Made by a program: the position numbers and the translations under genes. A stretch of 64,000 nucleotides of DNA from assembly GCA_947624255.1 (NCBI GenBank), contig CANQJO010000011.1, positions 1 to 64,000 of the forward strand, read 5' to 3'. The notes beneath the pieces were generated by a model. It ran no database searches. It saw nothing but the letters and a program-made list of their open reading frames with translations, and had not been told where the DNA came from. Below are positions 1 through 7,185 of this stretch, in pieces. This DNA is from an uncultured Ruminococcus sp. Lineage in GTDB: Bacteria; Bacillota; Clostridia; Oscillospirales; Ruminococcaceae. Numbering within the stretch: the stretch's first letter is position 1; each line of letters opens with the position of its first letter.

Positions 1-179
1 TGTTCAAAGCTTCTCTTAATCCTGATGTCTTGCTCTCTGTTCTTTTATCCCTCAAAAAGTAAATGCTGTTGCCCTGAAGCAAAAAACCACGCAGCATCGT
101 TTCACTATCATCATACGAGATCTCGGAGCGATCGTGCTCTCCGGCTAAAGCCTGCCGTCAAAGCTTACAGAAAAATAAA

Positions 180-236
180 TATACCGCCCTCTGATGCAAA
201 CGGCAAAACAGATGACGGGCAGACAGGTTTATGCCG
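180..236 (+). repeat. Dispersed repeat family 2, copy 1
   Basis: The first 44 bases match the stretch starting at 30490 at 33 positions by eye, and most of the differences are transitions. Both copies begin with TATACCGC and share ATGCAAA and GGCAAAA blocks, and a later ATGCCGT. Here the sequence up to 271 ends in GGACGGTATA, which is roughly the inverse of the start, so the element may be 180-271 with short inverted ends. Function unknown. Confidence 0.5.
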
Positions 237-316
237 TCAGACAGCTGCTATTTGCAATAAAGGACGGTATATATGAAATCTTTTAAGATTCATTTAAGGC
301 TAAGGCTCTAAGATAT

Positions 317-351
317 ATAGTGAACTTCAAAAGTAATTTGACGTCCGCTAT
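317..351. repeat. 35-base imperfect inverted repeat, copy 1
   Basis: The arms 317-329 and 339-351 are complementary at about 10 of 13 positions. The whole 35 bases match 24854-24888 at 26 positions without a gap, and both share the outer ATAG/CTAT and inner TTTGACGTC/TCTGACGTT features. It lies 95 bases upstream of the VTC-domain gene. It may be an operator, an RNA hairpin or the remnant of a small mobile element. Confidence 0.45.
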
Positions 352-445
352 AAATTCAATTCAAAGTGCCTCCGCACATGACTGAATACGGACAACAGGA
401 AAGGAGCGTGAAACTCCGGAATGCACAGCAGCTTCGGAGAAATAT

Positions 446-1234
446 ATGGCTATCAATACATTTGCACGCAAGGAGATAAAATTCCTGCTTGATATGCACC
501 GGTATGAGGAGCTTATGAAGGTTCTGGATGAGTATATGATACCCGATAAATACTGCATCGGAGGCAAGGAATACGGAATATACAACATCTATTATGACAC
601 TCCGGACGACTTCCTCATCAGAGAATCTCTCAGTAAACCCTACTATAAGGAGAAAATACGTCTCAGAAGTTATTTTTCCCCGGCATCTGAGGACGATACG
701 GTATTTCTTGAGATCAAAAAGAAAGTGGGAGGTATAGTTACAAAACGCAGAGTTTCAATGACTCTTGCGGAGTCTGACGAATATTTCCGCACACACGCAA
801 AGCCTGAAATGAAGAAGTATATCACAGGACAGGTCTTTCGTGAGCTTGATGTATTTCTTGAGCATTACCATGTAGTCCCAAAGCAGTATATAAGCTACCG
901 GAGAGAGGCTTTTTTCGGCAAGGATAACAAGGATTTTCGGCTGACCTTCGACAGAAAGATCACAGAACGCCGTTATGATCTGAGACTTGACCGTGAAAGC
1001 TACGGAAATTTCCTCATTGGCGCAGATCAGAGACTGATGGAGGTCAAGGTATCGGATGCTCTTCCGGACTGGCTGGTGCACAAGCTCTCGGAGCTGAAAA
1101 TATATAAGACCGGCTTTTCCAAATACGGCAGAGCATATGAGAATTTTGTGAAGAACGATATTGAAGAGCACAGACATATCTGTGTCTCCGGGATATCCAT
1201 GATGAACAACTATTTAATAAACAGGAGTGTGTGA
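446..1234 (+). CDS. VTC-domain polyphosphate polymerase
   Basis: This 262-residue protein is a VTC domain, the tunnel-shaped catalytic fold that makes inorganic polyphosphate from ATP in yeast Vtc4. The expected charged strands are visible in order: ARKEIKFLL near residue 8, YYKEKIRLRSY near 66, FLEIKKK near 90, YISYRREAFFG near 145, LTFDRKI near 163, and LMEVKV near 193. The C-terminal KTGFSKYGRA is also typical. There is no membrane segment, so it is presumably cytosolic at the membrane. The ATG has a GGAG about seven bases upstream. The next gene starts within a few bases and encodes a DUF4956 membrane protein, a frequent partner of bacterial VTC domains. Polymerase activity is inferred from the family. 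Confidence 0.82.
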   Translation: MAINTFARKEIKFLLDMHRYEELMKVLDEYMIPDKYCIGGKEYGIYNIYYDTPDDFLIRESLSKPYYKEKIRLRSYFSPASEDDTVFLEIKKKVGGIVTKRRVSMTLAESDEYFRTHAKPEMKKYITGQVFRELDVFLEHYHVVPKQYISYRREAFFGKDNKDFRLTFDRKITERRYDLRLDRESYGNFLIGADQRLMEVKVSDALPDWLVHKLSELKIYKTGFSKYGRAYENFVKNDIEEHRHICVSGISMMNNYLINRSV

Positions 1235-1236
1235 AA

Positions 1237-1992
1237 ATGTTTGAAAACGGTTTTTTCGGAAATGTCCTCTCAAAATACAATGAAACGGCTTCGGCTTCGG
1301 ATTTTCTCAATAACACTGCGTCAGCAGCGGCTTCGGGAACGATAAAGCCCGGAGAATTTTTCCTCTGTGTGGGAATTTCGCTTCTCATAGGATTTCTCAT
1401 AAGCGTGATCTATATCGTCACGCATCGAAAAGAGGGTTATGCGCAAAGCTATGTACTTACCATGGTGATGCTCCCTGCGATCGTTTCGCTGATACTTTTG
1501 CTGATAAATACGACTGCCGGTGCGCTGAGCCTTGCGGGAGCGTTCACTCTTGTCCGATTCAGAAGTGTTCCCGGCGATCCAAAGGATATTGCGTACATCT
1601 TTTTTGCAATGGCTTCGGGAGTTGCCTGCGGTATAGGGTATGTCGGCTTCGGCATTGTGTTCTTCTTGATACTTGGTGCGATAATGTTTATTCTTTCGAT
1701 CGTTGATTTCGGTGGCAGCAAACGCCGTCATATGACGCTGAAAATAACTATCCCCGAAAATCTTGATTATCAGGGAGTTTTCGAGCCTGTCCTTGACAAA
1801 TACACACGTTATCACAAGCTCAGAAGAGTCAAGACTACGAATTTTGGTACGCTTTTTGAGCTTATCTACAGTGTGGACGTTGACGAGATCATCGACCAGA
1901 AAAAATTCATTGATGAGCTTCGTGCTCTCAACGGCAATATGACGATCAATCTTGTATTTTTCAAATATGATGATAAGATCTATGAAAACTAA
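1237..1992 (+). CDS. DUF4956 membrane protein
   Basis: This is a 251-residue integral membrane protein. After an N-terminal stretch of about 40 residues come four hydrophobic segments: LCVGISLLIGFLISVIYIV, VLTMVMLPAIVSLILLL, a small-residue-rich segment, and IGYVGFGIVFFLILGAIMF. A soluble C-terminal domain follows. The motif GAFTLVRFRSVPGDPKDIAY between the membrane segments is characteristic of DUF4956. The ATG at 1237 is preferred because GGAG at 1224-1227 lies nine bases upstream; the in-frame GTG at 1231 is too close. The gene follows the VTC polymerase and is likely co-transcribed. A role as membrane anchor or exporter for polyphosphate or a cell-surface polymer is inference. Confidence 0.75.
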   Translation: MFENGFFGNVLSKYNETASASDFLNNTASAAASGTIKPGEFFLCVGISLLIGFLISVIYIVTHRKEGYAQSYVLTMVMLPAIVSLILLLINTTAGALSLAGAFTLVRFRSVPGDPKDIAYIFFAMASGVACGIGYVGFGIVFFLILGAIMFILSIVDFGGSKRRHMTLKITIPENLDYQGVFEPVLDKYTRYHKLRRVKTTNFGTLFELIYSVDVDEIIDQKKFIDELRALNGNMTINLVFFKYDDKIYEN

Positions 1993-2133
1993 TACTAATT
2001 TCATTCTAAAAACGAGCAGGATCTGCGGATAGACTATGCCTGTTACAAGGAAATTGACGAAGCCGTACCGACGACGCAGTAACAGGTGCAGGATATTCGC
2101 AAAGATCCTCGGGTTTTATGATGCAATCAGTAT
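1992..2133 (+). repeat. Dispersed repeat family 1, copy A (inverted ends)
   Basis: This is about 142 bp between the DUF4956 stop codon and the ribosome binding site of the next gene. Its ends are imperfect inverted repeats (1992-2014 against about 2110-2133). Its reverse-oriented relative lies at 20325-20485. The two share long blocks, including the left end, GACGAAGCCGTACCG, GACGCAGTAACAGGTGC, and TTCGCAAAGATCCTCGG, with mostly transition differences. The element ends five bases before the Shine-Dalgarno sequence of the downstream gene. It may be a MITE or an intercistronic RNA element. Confidence 0.75.
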
Positions 2134-2147
2134 AATGAGGTGATGGC

Positions 2148-3530
2148 GTGAAATACAGAAAAGCGGCATTTATTCTGAGCTGTGTTATTTTGTCGGGAGC
2201 AACTTCATGCGGAAAAGGTTTAGACTCCGGGAAAAATGATCCTCCCCAAATATTGACGACCGCCCAAAGCACAGAGACCTCTGCGGAGAAGATGACATCT
2301 CAGGAGGGTGCATCACAGAATTCAGCAGACGGTGAACCTGAGACAGAATCCGCATCGAAAGAAGATCCTGCTGAGAGTGCAGCGCAGGCTGTCGGTGAGG
2401 AACATCAAGGCAGTGTTGAAAAAGCAAGCGAAAATTCAACAGTCAGCGGAAACGGTGGGAATAATGTTACCGATAAAAACAGCCAGGCAGGCAACGCAGG
2501 CAATGCAGCAAACTCCGGCGATAGCGGACACTCCGGCGGCAATTCGGAGCAGAGCGGCAGTACGGGAGGCAATGTAAGTTCCGGAAACGGCGGCAGCACG
2601 TCAGCTTCTGTGCAGGAAAGCTATACTGCCAAGATAACCTTGAAGACTTCCCGGATCTCCGTTGACGGAAGCGGTGCATCGGTGGAGGGCACAAAGGTCA
2701 GGATAACCTCCGGCGGTGATTATTTCATCAGCGGCACGATCTCAGACGGGCAGATAATCGTCGATACGGCGACCGAGGATAAGGTAACACTTATACTCAG
2801 CGGCGTTTCGGTTACCTGCCGGGACGGTCCGGCTATCTTTGTAAACGAGGCGAAAAAATGTACCGTTGAGCTTGTTGACGGAACGACCTCTGCGCTTACG
2901 GACGGCGGCAGCGATAAGATCAATGACGGCGTTATCTTTTCAAATGACACTCTTCGCATCAGAGGAAACGGCGCTCTTGATATCACCTCCCGGAACGCAC
3001 ACGGCATTGCCGGCGATGACGATGTTATCATCGAAAGCGGCAGGCTGAATATTAAATCGGTAAAATCAGGCATTTTTGCGCATGACGATATAACGATCTC
3101 CGGCGGCGAGCTGAAAATAGCGGGCGGAACCAATGGTATCAAGTCGAAAGGAACGCTGAATATCACCGGAGGAACATCTGTTATAACAGGAGGAACAAAG
3201 GAGGAGAAAAGCTCCGTTTATGCGGAGGCTGATTTCAATTATACGGGCGGATATGTTTATGCCGCCGGAAATAAGGTATCACAGCCGACATCATCAGCAT
3301 ATCCGTATGTGATCGCAGATGTGGGAGATTCGGGTGCGGCAGGAGCGCAGATCTCAGTGTTCCTGAATGGCAGTGAAGCGGCAGATCTTGTGAGCGAGAA
3401 TGCTTTCCGCTGTGTTATGGTATTGTCGCCCGAATTTGCAGTGGGAGGAAAATTCTCACTAAAGCTGAACGGTACTGACAAGGGAGACTGCACTATTGCG
3501 GCAGGGCAGAATATCATTTCTGCCAAATGA
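2148..3530 (+). CDS. Lipoprotein with beta-helix carbohydrate-binding domain
   Basis: This 460-residue secreted lipoprotein has a signal peptide (residues 1-20) ending in the lipobox ATSC, so the mature protein should be anchored through Cys21. Residues 25-150 are a long disordered Ser/Gly/Asn/Glu-rich linker. From about residue 155 onward there are repeated short strands and turns (SGGDYFISGTISDGQIIVD, GIFAHDDITISGGELKI, GTNGIKSKGTLNITGG). This is the pattern of the cadherin-like/beta-helix carbohydrate-binding domain (DUF4353 type) often found beside CotH kinases. The start is GTG 2148, supported by AGGTG at 2138. An ATG at 2143 is followed at once by a stop. It sits behind VTC and DUF4956, suggesting a surface-polymer function; the ligand is unknown. 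Confidence 0.7.
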   Translation: MKYRKAAFILSCVILSGATSCGKGLDSGKNDPPQILTTAQSTETSAEKMTSQEGASQNSADGEPETESASKEDPAESAAQAVGEEHQGSVEKASENSTVSGNGGNNVTDKNSQAGNAGNAANSGDSGHSGGNSEQSGSTGGNVSSGNGGSTSASVQESYTAKITLKTSRISVDGSGASVEGTKVRITSGGDYFISGTISDGQIIVDTATEDKVTLILSGVSVTCRDGPAIFVNEAKKCTVELVDGTTSALTDGGSDKINDGVIFSNDTLRIRGNGALDITSRNAHGIAGDDDVIIESGRLNIKSVKSGIFAHDDITISGGELKIAGGTNGIKSKGTLNITGGTSVITGGTKEEKSSVYAEADFNYTGGYVYAAGNKVSQPTSSAYPYVIADVGDSGAAGAQISVFLNGSEAADLVSENAFRCVMVLSPEFAVGGKFSLKLNGTDKGDCTIAAGQNIISAK

Positions 3531-3631
3531 ATATAATATTTATTTTGTAACAGCAAAACCTTATTAACATAAAGTTTACAAAAAATATTGAGAAAAGTAT
3601 ACTTTTGTATAGTAGTGTATATTATTGTATA

Positions 3632-3660
3632 TTGTCAAGAGTAAATTTAAGGAATATAAT
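3632..3660 (+). promoter_or_regulatory. Sigma-70-type promoter of candidate sRNA
   Basis: TTGTCA (3632-3637) and TATAAT (3655-3660) are separated by exactly 17 bases. No protein-coding gene with a ribosome binding site follows. The predicted start is near 3667, just before the large hairpin at 3691-3727. Confidence 0.6.
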
Positions 3661-3666
3661 AATAAC

Positions 3667-3918
3667 AGTAATTGCGGAAAATTGATATTTAGTATCAAGT
3701 GCCCTCCCCTCTCAAGCACTTGATACTGAATACCATAGCAATTGCAAAAAATGCAGAATGTTTCTGCCAAAACAAATAACAAACTTATTTCATTTGTAAT
3801 TTTTCATGTTATCTATTCTCTGTAACTTATTTTTTACCTTTTGTTTTATTTTGGTTCACAGTGCTAAACGTTTATCGTTTGAACCGGATCTGACTTCCCT
3901 TTTTGGGAAGTTTTTTTT
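3667..3918 (+). ncRNA. Candidate small RNA with anti-Shine-Dalgarno loop
   Basis: A roughly 250-base transcription unit is predicted between the promoter at 3632-3660 and the terminator at 3893-3918. Near its 5' end is a perfect 12-bp stem (3691-3702 paired with 3716-3727). Its 13-base loop is CCTCCCCTCTCAA, complementary to GGAGG-type ribosome binding sites. Further partial pairing extends the stem outward. No credible open reading frame is present: the 73-residue frame at 3806 runs through the terminator. C-rich loops that bind Shine-Dalgarno sequences are a known device of Gram-positive regulatory RNAs; that this is one is inference. Confidence 0.45.
3893..3918 (+). terminator. Rho-independent terminator
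   Basis: ACTTCCC (3893-3899), a five-T loop and GGGAAGT (3905-3911) are followed by a run of T. It ends the candidate small RNA and any read-through from the lipoprotein gene. Confidence 0.75.
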
Positions 3919-3940
3919 ACGGAAGATCAGACCTCCCCGG

Positions 3941-3982
3941 AAAAAAACACGCCGTATGACTAAAGATCTGACATACGGCGTG
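3941..3982 (-). terminator. Terminator of the histidine operon
   Basis: CACGCCGTATG (3948-3958) pairs perfectly with CATACGGCGTG (3972-3982). The seven A at 3941-3947 become a U run on the minus strand. It lies 20 bases beyond the hisE stop. Confidence 0.85.
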
Positions 3983-4002
3983 CTTTATAATGTAAAATTT
4001 TA

Positions 4003-4341
4003 TCACGAATTTTTATCTACTGTATGAAATTTTTTCAGATTGCCGATCTTCTCATTCCGCTCATCGAGAACCCTTTCCACCTCAGACCACTCCAGTCCCT
4101 GATTTGCACAGAGTACCATTACATGGTAAAGCAGATCGTTTATCTCGTTTTTCAGCTCATCATTGTCACCGTTTTTTGCAGCGATTATAGTCTCTGCAGC
4201 CTCTTCGCCCACCTTTTTGCAGATCTTGTCCACGCCCTTGTCAAAAAGGTAGCAGGTATACGAGTTCTCCGCCGCACAGCCATTCTCAAAGTCCTTTTTC
4301 CTCTGTTTTATGACCTCGAATATTTCTTCATAAACTGTCAT
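4003..4341 (-). CDS. hisE: Phosphoribosyl-ATP pyrophosphatase HisE
   Basis: HisE removes pyrophosphate from phosphoribosyl-ATP, the second step of histidine synthesis. The 112-residue length is normal for a stand-alone HisE of the all-alpha MazG-like fold. The metal-binding helices are clear: KVGEEAAETIIAA near residue 42 and NEINDLLYHVMVL near 66. It is the last gene of the operon, two bases after hisI, and a strong terminator follows. Here HisE and HisI are separate proteins, not the HisIE fusion of many bacteria. Confidence 0.95.
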   Translation of the reverse strand: MTVYEEIFEVIKQRKKDFENGCAAENSYTCYLFDKGVDKICKKVGEEAAETIIAAKNGDNDELKNEINDLLYHVMVLCANQGLEWSEVERVLDERNEKIGNLKKFHTVDKNS

Positions 4342-4343
4342 TT

Positions 4344-4688
4344 TTATTCCTCCGATCTATATATTTCATTGAAGAAGCAGCTATAGCTTCCCGTGTGACA
4401 GGCAGCTCCCGTCTGTTCAACATTAACAAGGAGCGTATCGTCATCGCAGTCGCCATAAATTGAAACGACTTTCTGAATATGACCGGACGTTGCTCCCTTA
4501 TTCCAGTATTCCTGCCTTGACCTGCTCCAGAACCATGTATAACCCGTTTCGAGAGTCTTTTTCAGGCTCTCTTTATTCATATAGGCAAGCATAAGGACAG
4601 TTTTAGTATTGACCTCATAACATATTGCAGGGATAAGCTCTCCCTTTACAAAAAATCTGTCCAGATCGTTCAAATCAATTTTGATCAT
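4344..4688 (-). CDS. hisI: Phosphoribosyl-AMP cyclohydrolase HisI
   Basis: HisI opens the adenine ring of phosphoribosyl-AMP, the third step of histidine synthesis, using zinc and magnesium. The protein has 114 residues. Signature segments are [38 protein letters not shown], the metal-binding [11 protein letters not shown], and the zinc cysteines in [11 protein letters not shown] chose ATG 4688 because AAAGGA lies just upstream; a longer reading from TTG 4706 would put that Shine-Dalgarno inside the gene. It overlaps the end of the preceding SdpI-like gene by 14 bases, suggesting translational coupling. Confidence 0.93.
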   Translation of the reverse strand: MIKIDLNDLDRFFVKGELIPAICYEVNTKTVLMLAYMNKESLKKTLETGYTWFWSRSRQEYWNKGATSGHIQKVVSIYGDCDDDTLLVNVEQTGAACHTGSYSCFFNEIYRSEE

Positions 4689-5052
4689 TTTCGTTTTCCT
4701 TTTCAAATTTTTTCAGTTTGTTTTCAACATATGGGATCACAGCGATCACCGCAGCAGCCGTAATTAAATTTACTGCTACAGAGCTCACGAAAGATGCACT
4801 TTCTCCCGAAACCGCATATGCTAAAGATACTGCACATATTGAAACAACTGCCGCAGCAATTCCGCCGGAAAATAATATTTTTCCGCAAAGCTCATTTGCA
4901 AATACCCGGTTGTCACGGTTTTTCATTGAGCGTGATGTCCTGTAGCCGAAAATGTCATTTATATCACACTCTTTGTTTTTGCATAGAATTATTCCGCCAA
5001 GTGTCAGAATAAACGGTGTTAAAATTGCAAATAAAATTGAGATAAGCAGCAT
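4675..5052 (-). CDS. SdpI/YfhL-like membrane protein inside the his operon
   Basis: This is a 125-residue protein with three hydrophobic segments (residues 1-24, about 60-80 and 86-108). Between the first and second lies [19 protein letters not shown], the sequence typical of the SdpI C-terminal domain. In Bacillus subtilis, SdpI confers immunity to the SdpC killing peptide and acts as a receptor for the repressor SdpR. Many short SdpI-domain proteins have no known function. It has no evident role in histidine synthesis. It sits 11 bases after hisF and overlaps hisI, so it is probably expressed with the operon. No sdpC or sdpR homologue is visible nearby. Confidence 0.72.
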   Translation of the reverse strand: MLLISILFAILTPFILTLGGIILCKNKECDINDIFGYRTSRSMKNRDNRVFANELCGKILFSGGIAAAVVSICAVSLAYAVSGESASFVSSVAVNLITAAAVIAVIPYVENKLKKFEKENENDQN

Positions 5053-5063
5053 TTTATTTTCCC

Positions 5064-5819
5064 CTATCTTACGATTACTCCTCTGTTACGGCAATATTCC
5101 TTTACATCACCTACAGTCAATTCTCTGAAATGAAAAAGCGATGCCGCAAGAGCCGCTGTTGCTCCTGTTTTCTCGAAAACCTCCGCAAAATCGTTGATCT
5201 TACCTGCTCCGCCGCTTGCGATCACAGGAATATTGCAGTTATCGCATACAGCTTTCAGCATGGGAATATCAAAGCCCTCTTTTGTGCCGTCCGCATCAAT
5301 TGAGTTAAGGCAGATCTCTCCCGCACCGAGCTGTTCGATCTGATGCACCCAGTCTATCAGATCAAGTCCCATATCGACACGGCCGCCGTTTATATAGACA
5401 GTCCACTTGTTTTCGCCGATTTTTTTAGCGTCAATGCCGACGCATATGCACTGACTGCCGAAAATATCCGCTCCTTCTTTAATAAGCCGGGGATTTTTTA
5501 CCGCCTGAGAATTAACTGAGACCTTATCCGCACCGGCTCTTAAAGTCTCCCTTATATCGTCAACTGTCTTTATGCCGCCGCCTACCGTAAGCGGTACGAA
5601 TACTTTTTTAGCCGTTTTCCTTACAACATCGAGGAAAACTCCCCTGCCCTCATATGAGGCTGTTATATCGTAGAAAACTATCTCGTCCGCACGCTGTCTC
5701 GTATATTCGGCAGCACATTCCACAGGATCGCCTACATCTCTGACACCCTGAAAGTTCACTCCCTTGACGACCTTTCCGTCACGCACATCAAGACAGGGAA
5801 TTATTCTCTTTGCAAGCAT
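5064..5819 (-). CDS. hisF: Imidazole glycerol phosphate synthase cyclase HisF
   Basis: HisF is the cyclase of imidazole glycerol phosphate synthase. It uses ammonia passed from HisH to close the imidazole ring and release AICAR. The 251-residue beta/alpha barrel has the expected start [17 protein letters not shown] segment ([14 protein letters not shown]), with catalytic Asp11, and GIDAKK near residue 128-133 with the second catalytic Asp. The phosphate loops SGGAGK and TVGGGI are also present. The start is an ATG with GGAGG upstream. It is separated from hisA by two small membrane-protein genes, unusual because hisA and hisF are often adjacent. Confidence 0.96.
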   Translation of the reverse strand: MLAKRIIPCLDVRDGKVVKGVNFQGVRDVGDPVECAAEYTRQRADEIVFYDITASYEGRGVFLDVVRKTAKKVFVPLTVGGGIKTVDDIRETLRAGADKVSVNSQAVKNPRLIKEGADIFGSQCICVGIDAKKIGENKWTVYINGGRVDMGLDLIDWVHQIEQLGAGEICLNSIDADGTKEGFDIPMLKAVCDNCNIPVIASGGAGKINDFAEVFEKTGATAALAASLFHFRELTVGDVKEYCRNRGVIVR

Positions 5820-5841
5820 TTTTCAGTCCTCCTTTTACAGC

Positions 5842-6018
5842 TCATGAGCTGTGATCATCTTTGTTTTTATCGGCGATAAATATCCCGATACACCAAAGTA
5901 GAGCACACAGCACACCTAATATTATCACAGCGGCATTCGATAGTGCAATATCAATATAATTTGAGATCAAAATAAACACCAAAATCAGTACACCTATCAT
6001 TTGTAACCATTTGGACAT
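5842..6018 (-). CDS. Small two-helix membrane protein
   Basis: This is a 58-residue open frame with a strong ribosome binding site (GGAGGAAAG, seven or eight bases before the ATG at 6018). It has two hydrophobic segments: MIGVLILVFILISNYI (residues 7-22) and AVIILGVLCALLWCIGIFI (30-48). A short polar tail ends KNKDDHSS. It lies between the 118-residue membrane protein and hisF, in the same orientation and tightly spaced. I do not recognise a family. The good Shine-Dalgarno and the membrane-protein composition argue that it is real. Confidence 0.65.
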   Translation of the reverse strand: MSKWLQMIGVLILVFILISNYIDIALSNAAVIILGVLCALLWCIGIFIADKNKDDHSS

Positions 6019-6042
6019 TAAACTTTCCTCCTTAAATTCCTA

Positions 6043-6065
6043 TTATCTTATTATATTCAGGTTTT
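6043..6065. repeat. Direct repeat flanking the membrane gene, copy 2
   Basis: These 23 bases match 6443-6465 at 21 positions. Both copies cover the stop codon of the minus-strand gene ending there and the bases after it. The sequence just outside also aligns loosely. The repeats bracket exactly the 118-residue membrane gene. Confidence 0.7.
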
Positions 6066-6413
6066 GGCAAGCATAAACAGATAGAGGAACGGGGCTATTG
6101 CGGATAAAATTCCCGCCAAAATGACAAACCTTTTTTGCAGATAAATTCCGAACGCCGCTAAATAGCATCCCACCAATACAACGACAGAGAAAATTGTAAA
6201 ATCTTTTGAAAATCCACCGTAGTCAGCAGTACAGTTCGCAAGCCAATAAGACAACAGGGAAACAACAACGGAAAGCGTATAAATAATTCCGCTGATAACC
6301 GCAGACATCCAACTGCGATTGCGAATGCCTGAAAGCAGCGTTTTAAACATATAAACTTGCCATATAAATGAACCAAACATTATCAATGAGTCAAATCCAA
6401 ATATCAGTCCCAT
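6057..6413 (-). CDS. Four-helix membrane protein of unknown function
   Basis: This is a 118-residue protein with four predicted membrane segments, at about residues 3-24, 36-60, 71-92 and 96-115. It has few charged residues and no recognised motif. I chose ATG 6413, which has AGGAG 12 bases upstream; the longer open frame that starts inside hisA is a shadow. The gene is bracketed by 23-base near-identical direct repeats at 6043-6065 and 6443-6465, each lying over a stop codon. This suggests that the block was inserted or duplicated between hisA and hisF by recombination. No function assigned. Confidence 0.6.
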   Translation of the reverse strand: MGLIFGFDSLIMFGSFIWQVYMFKTLLSGIRNRSWMSAVISGIIYTLSVVVSLLSYWLANCTADYGGFSKDFTIFSVVVLVGCYLAAFGIYLQKRFVILAGILSAIAPFLYLFMLAKT

Positions 6414-6442
6414 AGAAAGAGTTCTCTCCTGTAGATTCCGAT

Positions 6443-6465
6443 TTATCCTATTATATTCACGTTTT
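6443..6465. repeat. Direct repeat flanking the membrane gene, copy 1
   Basis: These 23 bases, which include the hisA stop codon, match 6043-6065 with only two substitutions. See that entry. Confidence 0.7.
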
Positions 6466-7185
6466 TTCAGCGTATTCAACAGCCTCACGCAAGTCAAGAG
6501 TACCTTTGTAAATAGATTTACCGCAGATAGTACCATACAAGCCCATTTCTTTGCAAGCAATGATGTCCACCATTGTATGAACTCCGCCGCTTGCAATGAT
6601 ATTGCAGTCCTTTGGTATGCCATCATACAAAGCTTTGAGCTGCCCGATATTCACGCCCGAAAGCGTACCGTCCTTTGAAATATCGGTGAAAATGAAGTAT
6701 CGTACTCCTGCCGCAGCCATTTCATTTGCCAAGTCGATATAGTTCACATCGGAGGCTTCAAGCCAGCCCTCCGTGGCGACCATACCGTCCACAGCATCAA
6801 TACCGACAACGATTTTCTCACTGCCGAATTTTTCCACTGCCTTGCTTACAAGTTTCGGATCTTTAAGTGCAGCAGAACCGAGAATTACCCTTGTGATCCC
6901 CATTTTCAGGTACTCCTCTATAGTTTCAAGACTGCGTATTCCGCCGCCCAGTTCAACTTTGAGAGCAGTTTTTTCCGCAACGTCAGTGTAAATTTTTGTG
7001 TTGACGGGACGGCCTTCCTTTGCACCGTCAAGGTCTACCATGTGTATCCACTGCGCTCCGGCTTTCTGAAATCCGAGAGCTGTTTCGAGATAGTCCGATG
7101 CTACCTTTTCAACTGTGGAGAAATCTCCCTTAAAAAGCCTGACGCAATTTCCGTCCTTTATATCTATTGCAGGTAATATTACCAT
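6457..7185 (-). CDS. hisA: Phosphoribosylformimino-AICAR ribotide isomerase HisA
   Basis: HisA opens the ribose ring of ProFAR to PRFAR by an Amadori rearrangement, feeding HisF/HisH. The 242-residue beta/alpha barrel is of usual length. It has the N-terminal LPAIDIKDGNCVRL with catalytic Asp8, ELGGGIRS for the first phosphate, VVGIDAVDG with the second catalytic Asp near 129, and ASGGVH for the second phosphate. The start ATG 7185 follows GGAGG and overlaps the hisH end by seven bases, indicating coupling. Confidence 0.95.
   Translation of the reverse strand: MVILPAIDIKDGNCVRLFKGDFSTVEKVASDYLETALGFQKAGAQWIHMVDLDGAKEGRPVNTKIYTDVAEKTALKVELGGGIRSLETIEEYLKMGITRVILGSAALKDPKLVSKAVEKFGSEKIVVGIDAVDGMVATEGWLEASDVNYIDLANEMAAAGVRYFIFTDISKDGTLSGVNIGQLKALYDGIPKDCNIIASGGVHTMVDIIACKEMGLYGTICGKSIYKGTLDLREAVEYAEKT

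Larger units (their letters stand above)
1..445. other. Left edge with no confident gene
   Basis: I see no gene I can support here. A minus-strand frame is open from about 160 to the window edge. It has an ATG at 97 but no ribosome binding site, so it could be the start of a gene that continues outside the window or a remnant. The stretch holds one copy of a short dispersed repeat (180-236) and one 35-base imperfect inverted repeat (317-351), both listed separately. The plus-strand frame at 25-276 has an unconvincing composition and is not called. Confidence 0.4.

Noticed and set aside
25-276. 83-residue plus-strand frame at the left edge
   Set aside because: No ribosome binding site, no family resemblance, and it spans a dispersed repeat.
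3806-4027. 73-residue plus-strand frame
   Set aside because: It runs through one terminator and the opposing his terminator and has no ribosome binding site.
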